Source: Meandrina meandrites (Eukaryota > Cnidaria > Anthozoa > Scleractinia > Meandrinidae). From it: 64,000 bases of DNA. This document shows, piece after piece, positions 1-13,269 of this stretch. The stretch's first letter is position 1. Every line of letters starts with the position of its first letter. The notes beneath the pieces were generated by a model. That model was not told where the DNA came from. It worked only from the letters and a program-made list of their open reading frames with translations, and did not search any database. The translations under genes were made by a program, and so were the position numbers. Where the stretch lies: assembly GCA_963693305.1 (NCBI GenBank), contig OY855903.1, positions 21,339,755 to 21,403,754 of the forward strand. Reading direction: 5' to 3'.

Positions 1-1009
1 CGAATGTGAACGGAGTCGATTGAAAAACCTGCCGAGTAATCGTTTATAGACCCTTTATAAATCGTGACGACCGTTATTCTTCCCATTTAAGTCAGCAATG
101 CGTACATCCAACCACTCAGTACACACGCAACGGTATTGGCAGAGCAAGTTTAGAATTTCAGTGTCGAGTCAGTTCCTTGACTATCGTACACCTAAAAAAG
201 CCTTCGTCACACATAACTTGATCAGTTTAGCTTCCGTTGTAAGATCAGAGTTTTTACCAAAGATTTCGAAACTTGTCTTGTTTCAAACCAAGCGACTACT
301 GTGCCCAAAGATAGTGACGATTGATGGCCGGGGAAGAATCAGTACCAGACGGACTTGCCCAAAGCAACAATGTATTCAATGACACACTTACTAGCTTATC
401 TGACTTAATTATCAACTGGACCATTCTGACAAACAATCTTAGTTAATAGATTTTTACTTCACATCGTTGTGGCATTGAACTGTGATTATATTGGAGCGCC
501 AAATTAAAGCACAGATAAGAACTTACCCAGTCATTCGTTAGCCAGCACGTTTTTAGTCCTTAGTTTTTTTATACGCGGTTTTTACTGTACCTACTTCCTT
601 ACTTGGAATGCGTTAGTCGACAGTATTCTAAAAGTTTAGATAGCTGCTGACTTAAATTTAAAATTTCGAGAGCGCTTAGCCAAACTATTCAATGCAAAGT
701 GGTCTGAAATTTTTAATATTCGGCCGCCGGTATCCTCAGATTGTGACTGTTTTGAAGAAGCTGAACGATTGAGAAAAACTGTAAAAGCGAGCAAAACAGG
801 TAAAAGACGACAGTCTCAACTTTTTCAGAGTTCCCCTAAACTTTCGCTTTACAAGCTTTTTTCATAACTTGAAGTTTTCTTAACACTCGAATACTCAGAC
901 CAATACGAAACCCGCCTCGTTCGCATTCGGAAAACGGCCTGCGACACCTTACAAGAAGCCGGAATACTGATAAAGATAATATGTTCATTTGTTGCAAGCG
1001 TGGGACAAA

Positions 1010-1085
1010 TAATGAACATATGTCCCACAAATGCCCCACGCAAATATCCCGCAAATGTCCCACAAATGTCCCACTCTCGTGACAA
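1010..1085. repeat. Short degenerate tandem repeat (CAAATGTCCCA type)
   Basis: About six imperfect copies of a 10-11-bp unit close to CAAATGTCCCA follow one another. On the minus strand they read as a periodic peptide rich in GHL/WDI, which explains the short open frame there. I see no sign that it is coding. Confidence 0.5.
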
Positions 1086-1884
1086 ATGAACAAATCATAT
1101 ATCATTTATTTACCGAGTTTTAAATTTACCATCTTCATTAATCGTGAATGAAGGAATGGATGAATGAAACCTTTATTAAAGTGTCTACTGTACTAGCAGT
1201 AAAAAAACACTAAATGGGGATATAATATAAATTAAAATGCTAAGACATACTAAAATAAGGATAAATAGTTAAAAAAATCGCCAAAAATAGTTATACTGGA
1301 AGAATACTGTCAGCATTCCACAAATTAACAACGAACCCAAACATGCCTGCGAAGTTAAACACAACTGGAAGTCAAGTTCGCAGACCCCACGACGATAAAA
1401 AGAAATATCTGATACAGCAAGGACGGCAGTTTTCAAGCTAGGTTCAAACGATTGCTCGTTTGACCTATCTGGCTCGCGTCACTTGCGTGTTAGCCGTGAA
1501 GCCATGAGGCAGAAACATGTGCTGTGCGGTCTGGGGCCATTTACATCATATCGTTTAAGTCTTTTTCTTTATTAAACACGCTGAGCAATAGACTTGTTCA
1601 GATAACAAACTGAAGTAAAATAAATCAAATAAGCTAAATTGCTAATTTAAAATACTTAGCGGAAGTATTGTTGGCACAGTGCAGCATTTATTCGGATGTC
1701 TTGGACAAAGTTAAATAAACTTATTCGGATGTCTGTCTGTCTAGATAGGCCTACGTTAATTGAATATCGCGGTTGTGTATTATTCAATAAAATAATTCAT
1801 AAATAGATTTGAAAGAATCGTTTGGCCGGCCGCATGGGGTTAAGGAAGTACTAAATAGATTGGAAAGTAGTAACTTTCAATGTG

Positions 1885-2255
1885 CAGGGGCACCCAACGA
1901 GAAAAACCGTGTCTTTTTTGTGCGATTAAAAGCCTTATTTTTAAAAGCTAAGAAAAGTGTATCTTTTCGGATACGCTAGCTGGACATTCAAAATTCAGAA
2001 AATTTTAGGGAACGAAATATTTTAACCTAATTTACGAGCCGCTGTTGCCTTCTCGAAAATCGTAGCTGGCCTTTTTTCGTACCCAAAACGGCTTTTAATT
2101 CTCTCTCCGAAAACAACAGGCACTGCTTTCCCCATGTCACGAAAGTTTGAGCTAAAGAAATCTCCTGTTTTTCATCACTCTTTAATCCGCAAATCGTAGG
2201 CGATTATAGGTCTTCCGAACAGATATTCAACGAAACGGTCTGTTGGGTGCCCCTG
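1885..2255. mobile_element. Non-autonomous TIR element (MITE), 371 bp
   Basis: The element begins CAGGGGCACCCAAC and ends with its exact reverse complement GTTGGGTGCCCCTG, giving 14-bp perfect terminal inverted repeats. The flanks read AATGTG on the left and AATATG on the right, a possible degenerate target duplication. There is no transposase frame inside, so it would depend on a transposase elsewhere. The superfamily cannot be fixed from the ends alone. Confidence 0.75.
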
Positions 2256-2849
2256 AATATGAAGTAATGCGCGAATCAATCGATTACTGATAAAATTACC
2301 CGATCAGTTTCGATCGAGATCACTCGGTACTTCAATACATTCACCGATCATTTTCAAGGAGCCATTTTAATCACTAACTAACATATGAATGTTTTAATCT
2401 GAAAAACATATTCTTTCGAGGCAAGAATATGAAAAGGTTGGCGGTTTCTTTTGTCATGGCTGAACGTTCGAATCATCTTTCTTGATCTCTTCTCATCAGT
2501 CGCAAACACCGGTGCTTCAAAGTGTATTTGAATTTCCCGCCTTCCACAAAACAAAGAATTAAAAGAACAAATATTTGAATTAACAATGGTTGCTTTCGTT
2601 TGAAGCGTAGCTAAAGCCGACAAACTGAAAAGTGAATTAACTGTCTGAGCTCTGACCGCCATGACCGCCTGTAACCGCGGCATATTCGCTAATGTAGTCA
2701 CGCCATTTTGACTCTTTACATCGGAACCATTATTTTACTTTGATGTAATTAAAAGTTTTCAAACGTGAATATTCCCAATCAAAACGGCTGCGATCAAATT
2801 GATCTATGTACAGTCTTGTTTTTCAATAAGTCGCATTTGAATTAATAGG

Positions 2850-2954
2850 CTGCAGAACGCGAGGCAGAGCACGGAATGCGGAAGACGACTGAAATAAAAA
2901 TTAATTTAAATTAAATTTGAAAACCGATTTTTTTTTCCGTCTCGCGTTCTGCAT
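2850..2954. repeat. Short inverted repeat flanking AT-rich core
   Basis: CTGCAGAACGCGAG at the left and CTCGCGTTCTGCA at the right form a near-perfect inverted repeat around an AT-rich centre. It sits about 560 bp upstream of the TRPC4AP start codon, at the edge of a GC-rich patch. It may be a small foldback element or part of the promoter region; the sequence does not decide. Confidence 0.45.
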
Positions 2955-3370
2955 GTGCTCGAGCTCGCGCTCGCACTTTGTGCTCGTGTTCCGGCTCCCG
3001 CGCGTGCTCTGAAGGCTGCCCGTGGAGAGGCGAGGCCCGCACGTGAAGACCGTAAATAAACCGATTATTCATGTCTTTCAGAAAGCAACCGCACCGACAA
3101 AGAGAACAATTTTCTTGCTTTGTTCAAATAGTAAAGAAAGCGCAACCCCTTTATAAAGCAGATCCGATTATCGGCAACCTTTCTTAGTGTCTTTAGTACA
3201 GCTTATTGAGGCGGTGCGCGCCATTTTGCCGAGCGGGAACCTGACCGCCAATTAATAGAATTCAATACAAGAAAGCACATGATTGGTCTACCTTGTCGGC
3301 ATGTATAAATCGAACGTTCTTATTGGCTAAGCGTTTCACGAAGCTCGCCTTTTGAGAAGCGCGCAAGATA

Positions 3371-3380
3371 CTATATATAG
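3371..3380 (+). promoter_or_regulatory. Possible TATA box of the TRPC4AP homologue
   Basis: CTATATATAG lies 136 bp upstream of the TRPC4AP initiation codon, downstream of a GC-rich patch. Position and sequence fit a core promoter. AT-rich matches are common in this genome and no transcript evidence is available, so this is a weak call. Confidence 0.3.
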
Positions 3381-3515
3381 AGAGAGTAAAATGGCTACCG
3401 CATAAAACTCTGAGCCGAATTTATATCTCGATCAGAAGAAACTCTCGACAGATTACGATCTCCAGTGTTGTTCATAGTTAGAAGCGCGATTTCACTGCCT
3501 TGTTGTTGATTTACG

Positions 3516-6500
3516 ATGGCGAAAAGGAGTTCTGGAAATAGAAACCTGGCTTCGAGTATCATTTCGTCGCAAGTCTCTGGAAGATGCCTCAGAACGAACA
3601 TGGTAGGTTTTGGTTTGCAAACATTGCCGAATAGTCAGGTTAGGGTCAACGCTGACAATTGTTCTTTGTTCTTGCGTTTAGCTTCCACAAGAGTTCGTCG
3701 AAGATGTCGATCGCCGTTTGCAGTTCAAGGAAATACCACTTCTTCTTGCCAAATTGGAACGAAACAGCACTCTCCATAGATTTAACGTGACCAAATGTAC
3801 TCGATATGTAAAGGTAAGTCTTGTATATTGATGCTACTAGATCTTTTTCCAGTTTAATATACGACGAGTTTACAACTGAAATGGAATCTGTTATTCGATT
3901 AAAATGCTTGAGAACGTTGTCTGTTTCACGCTAGTTCTAGACTTTTGAATATTACAAGCTTAAGTTTAATTGTTTTATCAAGAATAGCTCTTACGCGTTT
4001 ACTCGTTAGAGTTCAAAAGTACTTTTGCTTCGTTCATCGAATGTTTTCTCGTTCTAATGGCTATTATTCTTTTCGTTTTAGGACCTGTTAGAGTTTTTCA
4101 ACTCCGAGACGTCGATGCATAATATGTTGTACGGTGAAAGCGAGCCGCTTCCGTTCTTCGCAAAGGAAAGGCTTCGGATCGGATTAGTTTTGAATTTATT
4201 TGGTGGAGTCGAGGTAAGCAAGTATGCGTTCATTTGAATTTATTCTATCTCCAGCTAGTACTCAACTAATTTAAGCGCTTGCTTTCTGTGCAGTATGGAA
4301 TGGTCTACTGTCTTATGTTGTTGTATATTATGACTAGTTTGGAAGTCGATTAACACGCAGAGTTTCCGATAGATTTCAACACCGTTCCAAAATGTTTGCT
4401 ATGCCAAGTCGAAGGTGCAAAACGTGCGATTAGTGCTTCGAAATTGAAAGCGGGGTTGTATTTCACCAGTAGTTCCTTTAATTTTTCTCATTTCGAATTT
4501 AACTATCTTTTAATTTTAAGTTTGTACAATTTATGCTTCTTACAGTTCTTAAGATGACTCGATCATGTAAGAATTTGACAAACAGCAGTCGTCGATTTCA
4601 CTTCCACATCGAACTTGATGACTTCGTATTTTAGTGTTCGGCAGTCTGTCATTGCATAATTCATTTTACCAGATTAGCGAGATTCAATTCACCTTCTTCT
4701 GTTTTTCACCGTCGTTTTGTCGGAAAAAAAGAAGATTTTCTGGTTGATTCCTGTATGGTGTTAATGTCAATGGGTCAGACACAATGTCTTGGTCACACTT
4801 CCGGTTTGTATCTGTTCGTTCATTCACTACACACACCTAGATGCAAAATACAGTCCTTTTGTTTCCATGGCTGGACTAAAAAATGTTGCAGTTTTTTTCT
4901 GTACCATTTTGCAGTAGTCAAATTCATGTATAGTCTGGATGTTATGTAACTTAAGCTTAATAGGTGTGTGTAGCTTATATGTTTCTTTTGTTCATTTTGG
5001 TAGATTGTGCTTCAAGTCCTCTTTTATCCCGTTATGTATGGTTTCAAGTCTTGTAAGATTAGACCAACGAGTAAGTATAGTAAAGTTATAACTAGGAGTA
5101 ATCATAGATTATGCAGTGCGTTCGCCATGCTTGCCATTGAAGAACACGCCACCACAAGATTAGGATGCGTATTGCTACCGTTGAGCGCAAGAATTGTTTA
5201 CAGCCTATCGTTATCCGCTTAATAGAATTCTTTTTGCGCGCGCTGTCTTTGCGGCTGTTGTCATTGTTGACGTTGACGTAATGCAATTAATTGCCTTCTA
5301 ATGTCTTCTCGCATGAGACATACCGACATACCGACATACATACCGACATAAAACGACTTTCGCTTGCGCGTTCACAGGACAACCACGGGTCACCACAAGA
5401 TTAGGATGCGTTCTCCTATCGTCGAACGCAATAATTATCAAAGGACAGTTTTAATAGCATATTGTGCCGAAATGGTATTTATGTTCTAGAAAAACAAAGA
5501 TGTTATAAACATCAGAAAATTAATGCTACTGTCAATTTTTTATGTCGCATATTTGTCTTGACAAGTCAAAATATTAGAGCCTCATGTACTGAGTACAGTT
5601 ATATGGTGGTCAATACCGGTATTAAAGAATGAATCAATTTTTTTTTTAGCTTGGAAGTAGATTATTGTTTTATAATTTATGAATATAAAATATCTGCATC
5701 CCTTTATGATTTGAGACGTACATGTAAAATTTAATAGTGTATAATTGATGTTGTTTTGTATTATTCACCTTGCAGAACAGCAGCAAAATAATCTGTGGTC
5801 GTTGTGTCTTGATTTCATCCATAATGTCTGTCTTGTGGTAAGTCTACTTTGATCAAGTTTTTTGTATCACGATCAAAATCAAATTTCTCGTTACAACATC
5901 ACTAGTGTTACCAAGTGTGCAAAGTGATAAAAAAAATAAAATTCATCAACTATTGGACATAATTTGTCTTGGTGTACCACCATACCCTACCGTTTACTAT
6001 CATTAAAATGAATGATGTAGCAATAATCAGTAACAAGAATCAGTGTTTTAAATTGAGACTGAAAAGTTAATAAGTAAACAAACTGCAGCTGCTGTGTCTA
6101 GTAGATGATAAAATCTGGAATTCTGTGTTTTTATATTACATATTGATATATTTTTACAATATTCTTGACTTTCAGGTTGATGGAGTTGCTACTAATTTGG
6201 CAAAGAGAAATGAATTGATTAGTCATTTATTCACCCTTCTAGAGCAAAGGAGAACCTTTACGTAAGTACTCATATCCTCATGTTTACTTACCGTATTTAC
6301 CCGTGTATAAGTCGACCTTTTTTTACCTCAAAATCGGTCCAAAAAATCGTCCTCGACTTATACATGGGTCAAAATTTTCGACCCAAGCACCAGTTAAATA
6401 AATTCTGCACAATTAGCATAACAATTGTTTTTACATGTTATCAAACATCTTGTAAACAACAGTACAGGTTACAATGTCCTTTCGCTTTGCTGTGTCGTTA

Positions 6501-9500
6501 AATTGGCAGTTCAAGTTGGAATTCCTTACGATTTGTCCGCTTAATATAAACCTGAATGCTGTAGAGACTCACTGGCACAAGGTTTGAATAAAGGGCTGAC
6601 AATTTCCACTCAAAAAGCTGTAAAATCCACTACAGAAAAGCATCTTTCTGCATGATCTTTCTCGCTTCGAACTTCGCTACTTAGTAACCTGGCATGATGC
6701 AAGCACATGTAGTCATTAGTTACCAGTACCTCACCAATTTTTGTAGCTTGGTTACCAAGTACCACAAGCAAGCTTGGCACTTTGTTTATCGAGTCATTTT
6801 CAAAGGTTTTTGGTGTAACTTGGTGTTTTGCTTGTCTTCTAAAGCCACTACTATCTCTCCACAATTACAAAGGTTCGTTTCTGATTATTGTGTTTGATTT
6901 TTTAAGCCTGTTTCAAAAATTATGGACAAAATGCCTGATAAACATGTGTTGCAAAAACGCTCGCGTAAGCACGATAATAAACTCCACATTGAAACTTGCT
7001 GTGACTTTTTCATTAAGTACCTCTACATGAAAGGAAGTTCTAAGAAACAAAGGGTCAGTTTTCTAGGAAGATTCTTACTTAGAAACGGAAAAATGTTAGT
7101 TTATGGCCTCAAAAATAGGGGTCGACTTATACACGGGATCGACTTATACTCGGGTAAATACGGTAACTATTTGCCGCAAGTAATAAAACAGAATGTAGCC
7201 GGCAGAAACTTTAATGACGATTACAAATATACAAGCATATACCTCACATCTGATTGCAATAGACCCTTTGCCAGGAATATTTTAGATATCAAATTTTCTT
7301 GAATTTATATGACAAACACTCCAATGCTGCATGTGTTTTCCCCCTTCAAAACTATAAACAGGCATATGTCAAACACCATCCAGTAGTTGTATTTTTATTG
7401 TTGCATAATTATTACTAGGAACATGTTATTAGGAACTAATAAATATTTTTTTATCAATCGAAATAGCTATGCTTCTGTGGTGTTAGAGGATCTTTTTGGC
7501 TCAAGGAAAGAACTTATAGACCTGGACAGTATTGGTAAGTTATTACCTTTCATTTACTGCATGGTAGGTTTATAAGAAGTATTCAGAGCCACGTGCCTTG
7601 TTAATCTTAGTAACGTTGGTTTAAGTAGAAAAATCTGACTGCAATGTTGAGTATTTTAAATTATAAGTCAGAATTTCACTAGTAGCGACTTTGCTGTCAA
7701 TTTTGCTTTTCTCTAGCATTTAGTCTTACGACAGTCTTTTTGTTTTTCAGCAAATATGAGAAAGTTGATGAATATCTTGGATCAGAGTCAGCTAGCGAAC
7801 CTTTGCCGTGTTCTATCCTTTTCCCTGTCCGACTTGGAATCTGTAGAGGAAAGAAGCACCTGTAAGTGCAGTTCATTTATTCTTGTCACCTTTAATGAGA
7901 AATTAGATATTCATCATTACTATTTATAGGAGAAAATGGCTGCTGATCATTATTATTAGTCAAAGAGAAACCTTGATTTTCCAATTGCAAAGCACATTTT
8001 CCAAACAAATCAGTTATTTATGATATTTATGTTAACAAATTTTATTCTTGATAGTACTAGCCCAAGATGAAGTTGACAAGAAAGGATTGTCGCAGAAGGA
8101 GGTGGCAGATAACAACCAAGGTATTTTATAAGTTGCAGTTTCTTTTTTGCTTGCCAGTGGTGTTTCAAGTTTATTGTTAAGAATTGTGCACAGAAAAGCG
8201 GAAACTGTGGAACAATGTAAAAGTTTTAAGACACTTGGAAACAAGAAAATTTTTTTTATTACCCTGTAAGTGACCCTACCAAAAGCAACCCCTTTCCTGA
8301 TCCTAAGTATCATAATTTGTCTCTTACACTCAATTTATATGAATGTACAGTTCCATTATAATTTGCAAACAAAATGTTTTTTTTTTATAGCAACACTCAT
8401 AGGCTTGAAAGAGTTTCTTCCAAGGATTGTTAGACTTGCTTGTCAACCAATGGGTAAGATTGCATTAATTTTTGTATTCTTTATCATATTTTGCCATGAT
8501 ACAACTTCACAAAGAAAAAATTAATAAAAAAATAACACCAAATTGAACCAAAGGTAAAATTTAACCACAACATGTCTTTACTGGATCCTCCCCTTAAAAA
8601 AAGTGTAAGCAATTATTACAATGTTGAAAATGAGTATTCTGTATGTGATTGTCTTTTCCTCTTTGTTTTGCAGTAGAAAGATCATCTCATTTTCCTGATA
8701 TGTTTGATTTCCATACCTTTCTACAAGATGTCCTCATGTCGGAAGGCATTGATATGGGTATGTGATCTCTGATTTTTTTAATTTCTCCCAATTGCACCAT
8801 GACTATTATTAAAACTTGTTGCTGATTTTCAATCTGTATATGGGCTGATACTAGTGTTCATTGGAGTTGTTCTTTGTTTATGTGCATGTATACCAACTGT
8901 CCCTAAAATCTTTGCTTTTCTTCCTGCTGCAGATTTAGATGAACCAGATTCAATGGGACCTAGGTTACAATCGTCATTCAAGCACATACACGAGGTTTGT
9001 ACATTCTAGACTCTTACAATAACCATACTACATGTAGCTGTTAGAATCAAGTAAGAAATGCATTTTTAAATGCATTTTTACCTTCTTGATGGAGGTACAG
9101 AAACCCATAAATTTTATTTGCTTCTGAAAGTGTTAGTGAAATCTTGAGTCTTTCTATTAATTGCACATCTCACTCAGGATCTCATATGTTAATTGCTGGA
9201 CTAGACACTGTAAATGCAAAACAATGACTTAATTTTATTAATATTTTATATATAACTCAACATGATTTCTATTTTTATTGACAGGTCATGCACAAAGTAG
9301 AAGTCTTCTATGTTCTCTGTTTGTTCTTGACGGGAAAGCATAAATTAATTGTAAGTCAAGTTAAAGTAAAACCGGTTCAACTAGAAATTTAACTAGAAGT
9401 GTTTTCATTTTATATTTTATTGCCATCAAGATTTTGAACTCTTATTAAAAAGTGCTTGTACATTTGAATGATTTTGTTGTCTTGATTTTTTCAGGTTCAA

Positions 9501-12500
9501 AAAAGGCTGTCAGAGCTTAAGTTGATTCCTGGAATGTGCCAATTGTTTGACAAGATGTCATGGCTGAATGAAACAGAAAGAATGTAAGCAATTTGATTTA
9601 ATTTATTTTATTGTGGGTGACTAAAGAAATGTTTTGTCTTTTGGACTAAACCATTTCCGCCTACCCATTGGTATCAAAACAGTAATTATTAATAAATCTC
9701 TTTTTTTAGGAATCCACATTTGATGGAAATAGAGATTGGAGATCATGAGTGTACACCGGTAAGATATATGACAGCTTCCCTTTCAACACTGACTGTGAAT
9801 GACTAAAGTTATAATGCTTTTAGACAATCTACATTGATTTTTTTTTTCATTTTGAGTCTAAGTTTTAATCTTCTTTTTCAGCAAACTGCATTAAAGATCC
9901 AGTTTCTACGACTAGTTCACAGCTTTTGTGACCGGCATGAGTAAGTTGTAAATCCTTGTCCTACCTAATAGATCATTTAAATTGCAATTTGTATTTATTT
10001 GTTTATTTTACCAGTTAATTAATTTTGATCTCTTTTCTCTGTTTGTAGGAATAAGCATCTCCTTTTAACTCCCAGAGAAGTTGATGAGCTTCAAGAGTTA
10101 TATGGTAAGTTTATTTACGCATTAAAATTATAATGAAGGTGGATGCTGACTATAGAAAAATAAAATATGGTAATATTTGCGTTTCTGATTGGCCTAGAGC
10201 AGTCTGTTTCTATAATATTATTTACTTGAACGTACAAGGTTTTATGAGCAGTTTCTTACGGACATATTTTAGAAACATTTTAAAGCTATGTTTTGTTTTT
10301 TTCTATTGTTAGAAAACCAGGTGATGAATTTGTGCAATATTTCATTTTCTTTTTCTTTTTTTATTTCAGTTCAAAATGACCTTGAGCTTCCTGAAAGTCT
10401 GTCCAATACCAACAGGTTTGTTTTTTAATTTATGTTTTATAAGTTATAGATGTGTTTTCTTTTTAATCACTTGCACAAGTCTAATTCGTAACAATCTGGT
10501 ACCAGTCTGAATAGAGCTTTTGCTATTTATCATCAGTCATTCATGTTTTTATCATTTGAACTCTTGTAGGAAACTCTGTTGTGTAGGAGAAAAAGGACTT
10601 CTAACAAAGATTCTAGAGACACTGATAAGATGCCCTACAACTGCACCACTAAGGTAAATATATCATGTTGACAACACATTAATTTTTATATCGTTTCTTG
10701 TTAAAAGTGCTTCAAATGCTTGAAGTGTTAAACAAATTTTGTTTCCAATTTTTTTCCTAGGTTTTGGCTTTCAAGAGCAATTGAAGGGTTTCTTCGTGGA
10801 AGAGCTTCAGTCGGAGATCAGCTGTTTCTTATCAAAAGAGGACTTCTTGAGGTATATTTATATTTTGATTACATACATTTAATTAACCCACAATGAAGTT
10901 TAATGCATCCTAGACTTTTTAGTAGTTTATAACTGCATTGGTTTAACCTGAATTTTTCGTTTCTTCTGTAGCACCTTGTTGACCACATCACAAGTGACGA
11001 ACTGAAACCAAAGGAAATTCTTCAGAGTAGTTTTGATCTGCTCGGCGAGCTGATGAAGTTCAATCCATTTGCATTCAAGAGATTCGACCAGGTCATCAGT
11101 GATAAACAGGTATTAAGCTAACTTGATATAATAGCTGTTTTAGTTGATCAATTGGAGAAAAATTACTGTTATAAAACAACTTAAAATTCAATTTTCTGAA
11201 AGTGATACTTTGTATGAAATAAAAAAGGTTTAAATTTGCTGTTAGCTTCAAAATTTTTCAAACCTGTTTGATTTTAATTTCCCTTTTAGTTAATTGCCTC
11301 ATATTGATTGTCACCATCTGAATTTTAAAGGACAATTTTTGACTAAAAGTTTTGAGGTTCTCTCTAAATTGATTGCAATTAATTTTAAATTGTTTGATTT
11401 GCAGTTTGAGAAGTTTGTGTCCATCCTGACCTCGAATGTGGTGGATTCCAACATGTTGATCCGCTGTCTGGTGTTATCTCAAGAACACTTCATGTCGAGC
11501 CCATTCTTCACTGGTAAGTTAAGATTGTGATCTTCTATTTTCCTGACCTCTGCATGCATTGCTTGTCTATGTTAATAGTAAATAAATATTTTTAGTGTCA
11601 ATGGAGTATACTAGTATCTAAATGATGTTTTCCTTTTTTTGTTCACAGATTTTTCCACTGAAGCTTGCAAACTTGGTACCCTTATCAACAACTGGGAGCA
11701 AATGATTTTCCTTCTGTACAAGCTGATCAACTCTATCACGGTTGGAACTCTTACACAAGTGAGTAGAGCACTTAAACAGTACATCCAAGGAATGTTGTCT
11801 TGTCAACTGTCTTGTTGGCAGTGTATTGATAAAAAAATGACAAAAACTCTGGAGTTTTGATGTTGAAGGTTAATGGTACTTATCATCTTATTTCTTTGTC
11901 TTTTTTTTTTCTAGGAGAATGTAAGCTGCCTGAACACCACTCTTGTTTTCCTGATGTTTGCACACAGACATGGACGACTTCCTGCTTACCTTATGGTAAG
12001 GATATAATTTTATTTATTAGCAGGTTCCAGTTATTTACTTAAGTGAGATTAAATGTTTACCTTAAATCGAAAGTAGATATCATAAAATATAATGAAATCG
12101 AGAGTTGACTCTTCTTTAAAGTTAGCTTTGAGCAACCAGGCTATCATTTTCTTGTTCTAAGTTATTGCTATAATTGTGTTAAGGATTTGTCCATAACGTT
12201 TACAACCTTTTCTTGTAGGCTTTTGTCAGAGAGGAGAACATTCAAAAGAATCCAGGATTCATCCTGACAAACTTGAGGTGAGCAAAATATCACATTTCTT
12301 CCAATGCTGGTCCAGAGAATCAAGTAAATTACATCTCACTGATTTCCCCTAGTTGATAGATTTCTTTTTTTCTTTCCTGTTGGGGGAATCTAGCTGTTGA
12401 TCACTTGTGAGGGTTAAAAAATAATGATAAAATAAATTTTAAGAAGTCCTTAGAGATTAGGCCAAAAAATAATCAAGTTATCAGAAAGTGAATCATTTTA

Positions 12501-13269
12501 AGATTCTAGGAAGTTTCAATGAGTCTGCAAACTACCATCTGAAAGTGTTGATTGGCATTGAAATTTTAAAGTTAATCAAAAGTACTTTACTGATATGTCT
12601 AACCAGCAAAGTAACTGAAGGTTAATGTATATCTTTTCTTCATGTTCTAGACTTTTGTTGGAATTCTGGAAGACACACTACTTGAAGAGAGGGAAGGACT
12701 GCTCTGCTCTTGAACAGGTGAGAATATTGTAATTGCATCTTGTAATACAGATTGGATACTGCACAAACTCTAGTTGCTGTACTTTCCAATTTTCTGTTGT
12801 GTTAATAATTCTCAAATTACCATCATGTCTTAAACGTTAAGTATACAACTGGCTTTAGCTTCTGTATCAGTGTTCAGTTAAGAAATTTTTAAAAGGAAAA
12901 CTTTACAATAAATGAATGCTCTTTATTCAAATGTCCTGTTACAAGGTTCAACTTCCAGTACAATTTACAAATTACAATTCTATTTCAAGGTCCAAAACAT
13001 GGAATAATCGTCTTTACAGCATTAAAAAAACCTATCAAGAGCATTTACCCTGCAAAACAAGATTGAAGAAACATAATTTTTAAGTGAATTTAAAAGATCA
13101 TGGTAAAATTTCAATAAAAATATTCATTGTTTATTTTTTCTTTCAATTTTAGAGTTCCTGTATCAACTTTGACCAGTGGAAACAAGTTGTCGATGTCCTC
13201 TTATCAGATTCAACATCCAGCACGTCAGTTCTCCATTACCTACCTTCAACATGTACAAGAGACTGCTAA
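3516..13269 (+). CDS. TRPC4AP: TRPC4AP (TRUSS) homologue, 27 exons, 746 aa
   Basis: Joining 27 exons with GT..AG borders gives one uninterrupted 746-codon frame that follows the vertebrate TRPC4AP family (human protein about 800 residues) from near the N-terminus to the end. Recognisable blocks include FGGVE (about residue 115), LEDLFG (exon 7), VEVFYVLCLFLTGK (exon 13, residues 341-362), LKLIPG and LFDK (exon 14), IQFLRLVHSFCDRHENKHLL (exons 16-17), RFWLSRAIEGFLRG (exon 20), SFDLLGELMKFNPFAFKRF (exon 21), VVDSNMLIRC (exon 22), TLTQENVSCLNTTLVFLMFA (exons 23-24) and FWKTHYL (exon 26). In mammals TRPC4AP is a substrate receptor of the DDB1-CUL4 ubiquitin ligase, reads C-terminal Arg-type degrons, and was first described binding TRPC channels and TNF receptor 1. 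The ATG at 3516 is the first in frame and lies 136 bp after a TATA-like site. The protein looks intact and is the only non-CTHRC1 gene I can support here. Confidence 0.95.
5150..5440. repeat. Direct repeat and CCGACATA microsatellite in intron 4
   Basis: CACCACAAGATTAGGATGCG occurs twice, at about 5150 and 5390, each followed by a diverged copy of a GTTGAGCGCAA-like segment. Between them is a short run of ACATACCGACATA units. All of it lies within intron 4 of the TRPC4AP homologue and looks like a small duplicated repeat with no coding content. Confidence 0.55.
6288..7166. mobile_element. TIR DNA transposon remnant in TRPC4AP intron 6, 879 bp
   Basis: The ends read CCGTATTTACCCGTGTATAA and, in reverse complement, CCGTATTTACCCGAGTATAA, both flanked by TA. 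This gives inverted repeats of about 26 bp with one mismatch and a TA target duplication, typical of Tc1/mariner-like insertion. Further GTCGACTTATAC motifs repeat just inside both ends. No intact transposase can be read inside; open frames there are short. The insertion accounts for most of the 1.2-kb intron. Confidence 0.8.

Larger units (their letters stand above)
1..3370. other. Gene-poor 5' flank
   Basis: I find no convincing coding exon here on either strand. Short open frames are isolated, show no family resemblance and are not joined by plausible splice sites. The stretch holds a cluster of short TGTCCCA-type repeats near 1010-1085, a possible retroposon tail near 1150-1200 (GAATGAAGGAATGGATGAAT followed by CTTTATTAAAG), a 371-bp inverted-repeat element at 1885-2255 and a GC-richer segment near 2940-3060 just before the TRPC4AP homologue. 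Confidence 0.5.
3516..13269 (+). other. TRPC4AP: Exon map of the TRPC4AP homologue
   Basis: Coding exons read from the sequence: 3516-3602, 3682-3813, 4082-4213, 5004-5070, 5776-5837, 6176-6261, 7467-7534, 7751-7861, 8055-8120, 8391-8453, 8674-8757, 8933-8994, 9285-9350, 9495-9583, 9710-9758, 9882-9940, 10049-10104, 10370-10415, 10570-10653, 10761-10851, 10972-11109, 11405-11513, 11649-11758, 11915-11995, 12219-12277, 12651-12717, 13153-13269. Lengths sum to 2241 bases including the TAA stop. Every junction has GT at the donor and AG at the acceptor, and phases agree throughout. Exons 1-3 are least conserved in the family, so their borders rest mainly on frame and splice signals. Exon 9 is the weakest internal match. 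Confidence 0.88.

Noticed and set aside
836..1105. Minus-strand frame with periodic GHL/WDI residues
   Set aside because: The periodicity comes from short TGTCCCA tandem repeats; two overlapping frames look equally regular, as expected for low-complexity DNA.
6922..7302. 126-codon plus-strand frame in TRPC4AP intron 6
   Set aside because: It runs through the terminal inverted repeat of the TIR element into intron sequence, has no family resemblance, and is skipped by the phase-consistent TRPC4AP exons.
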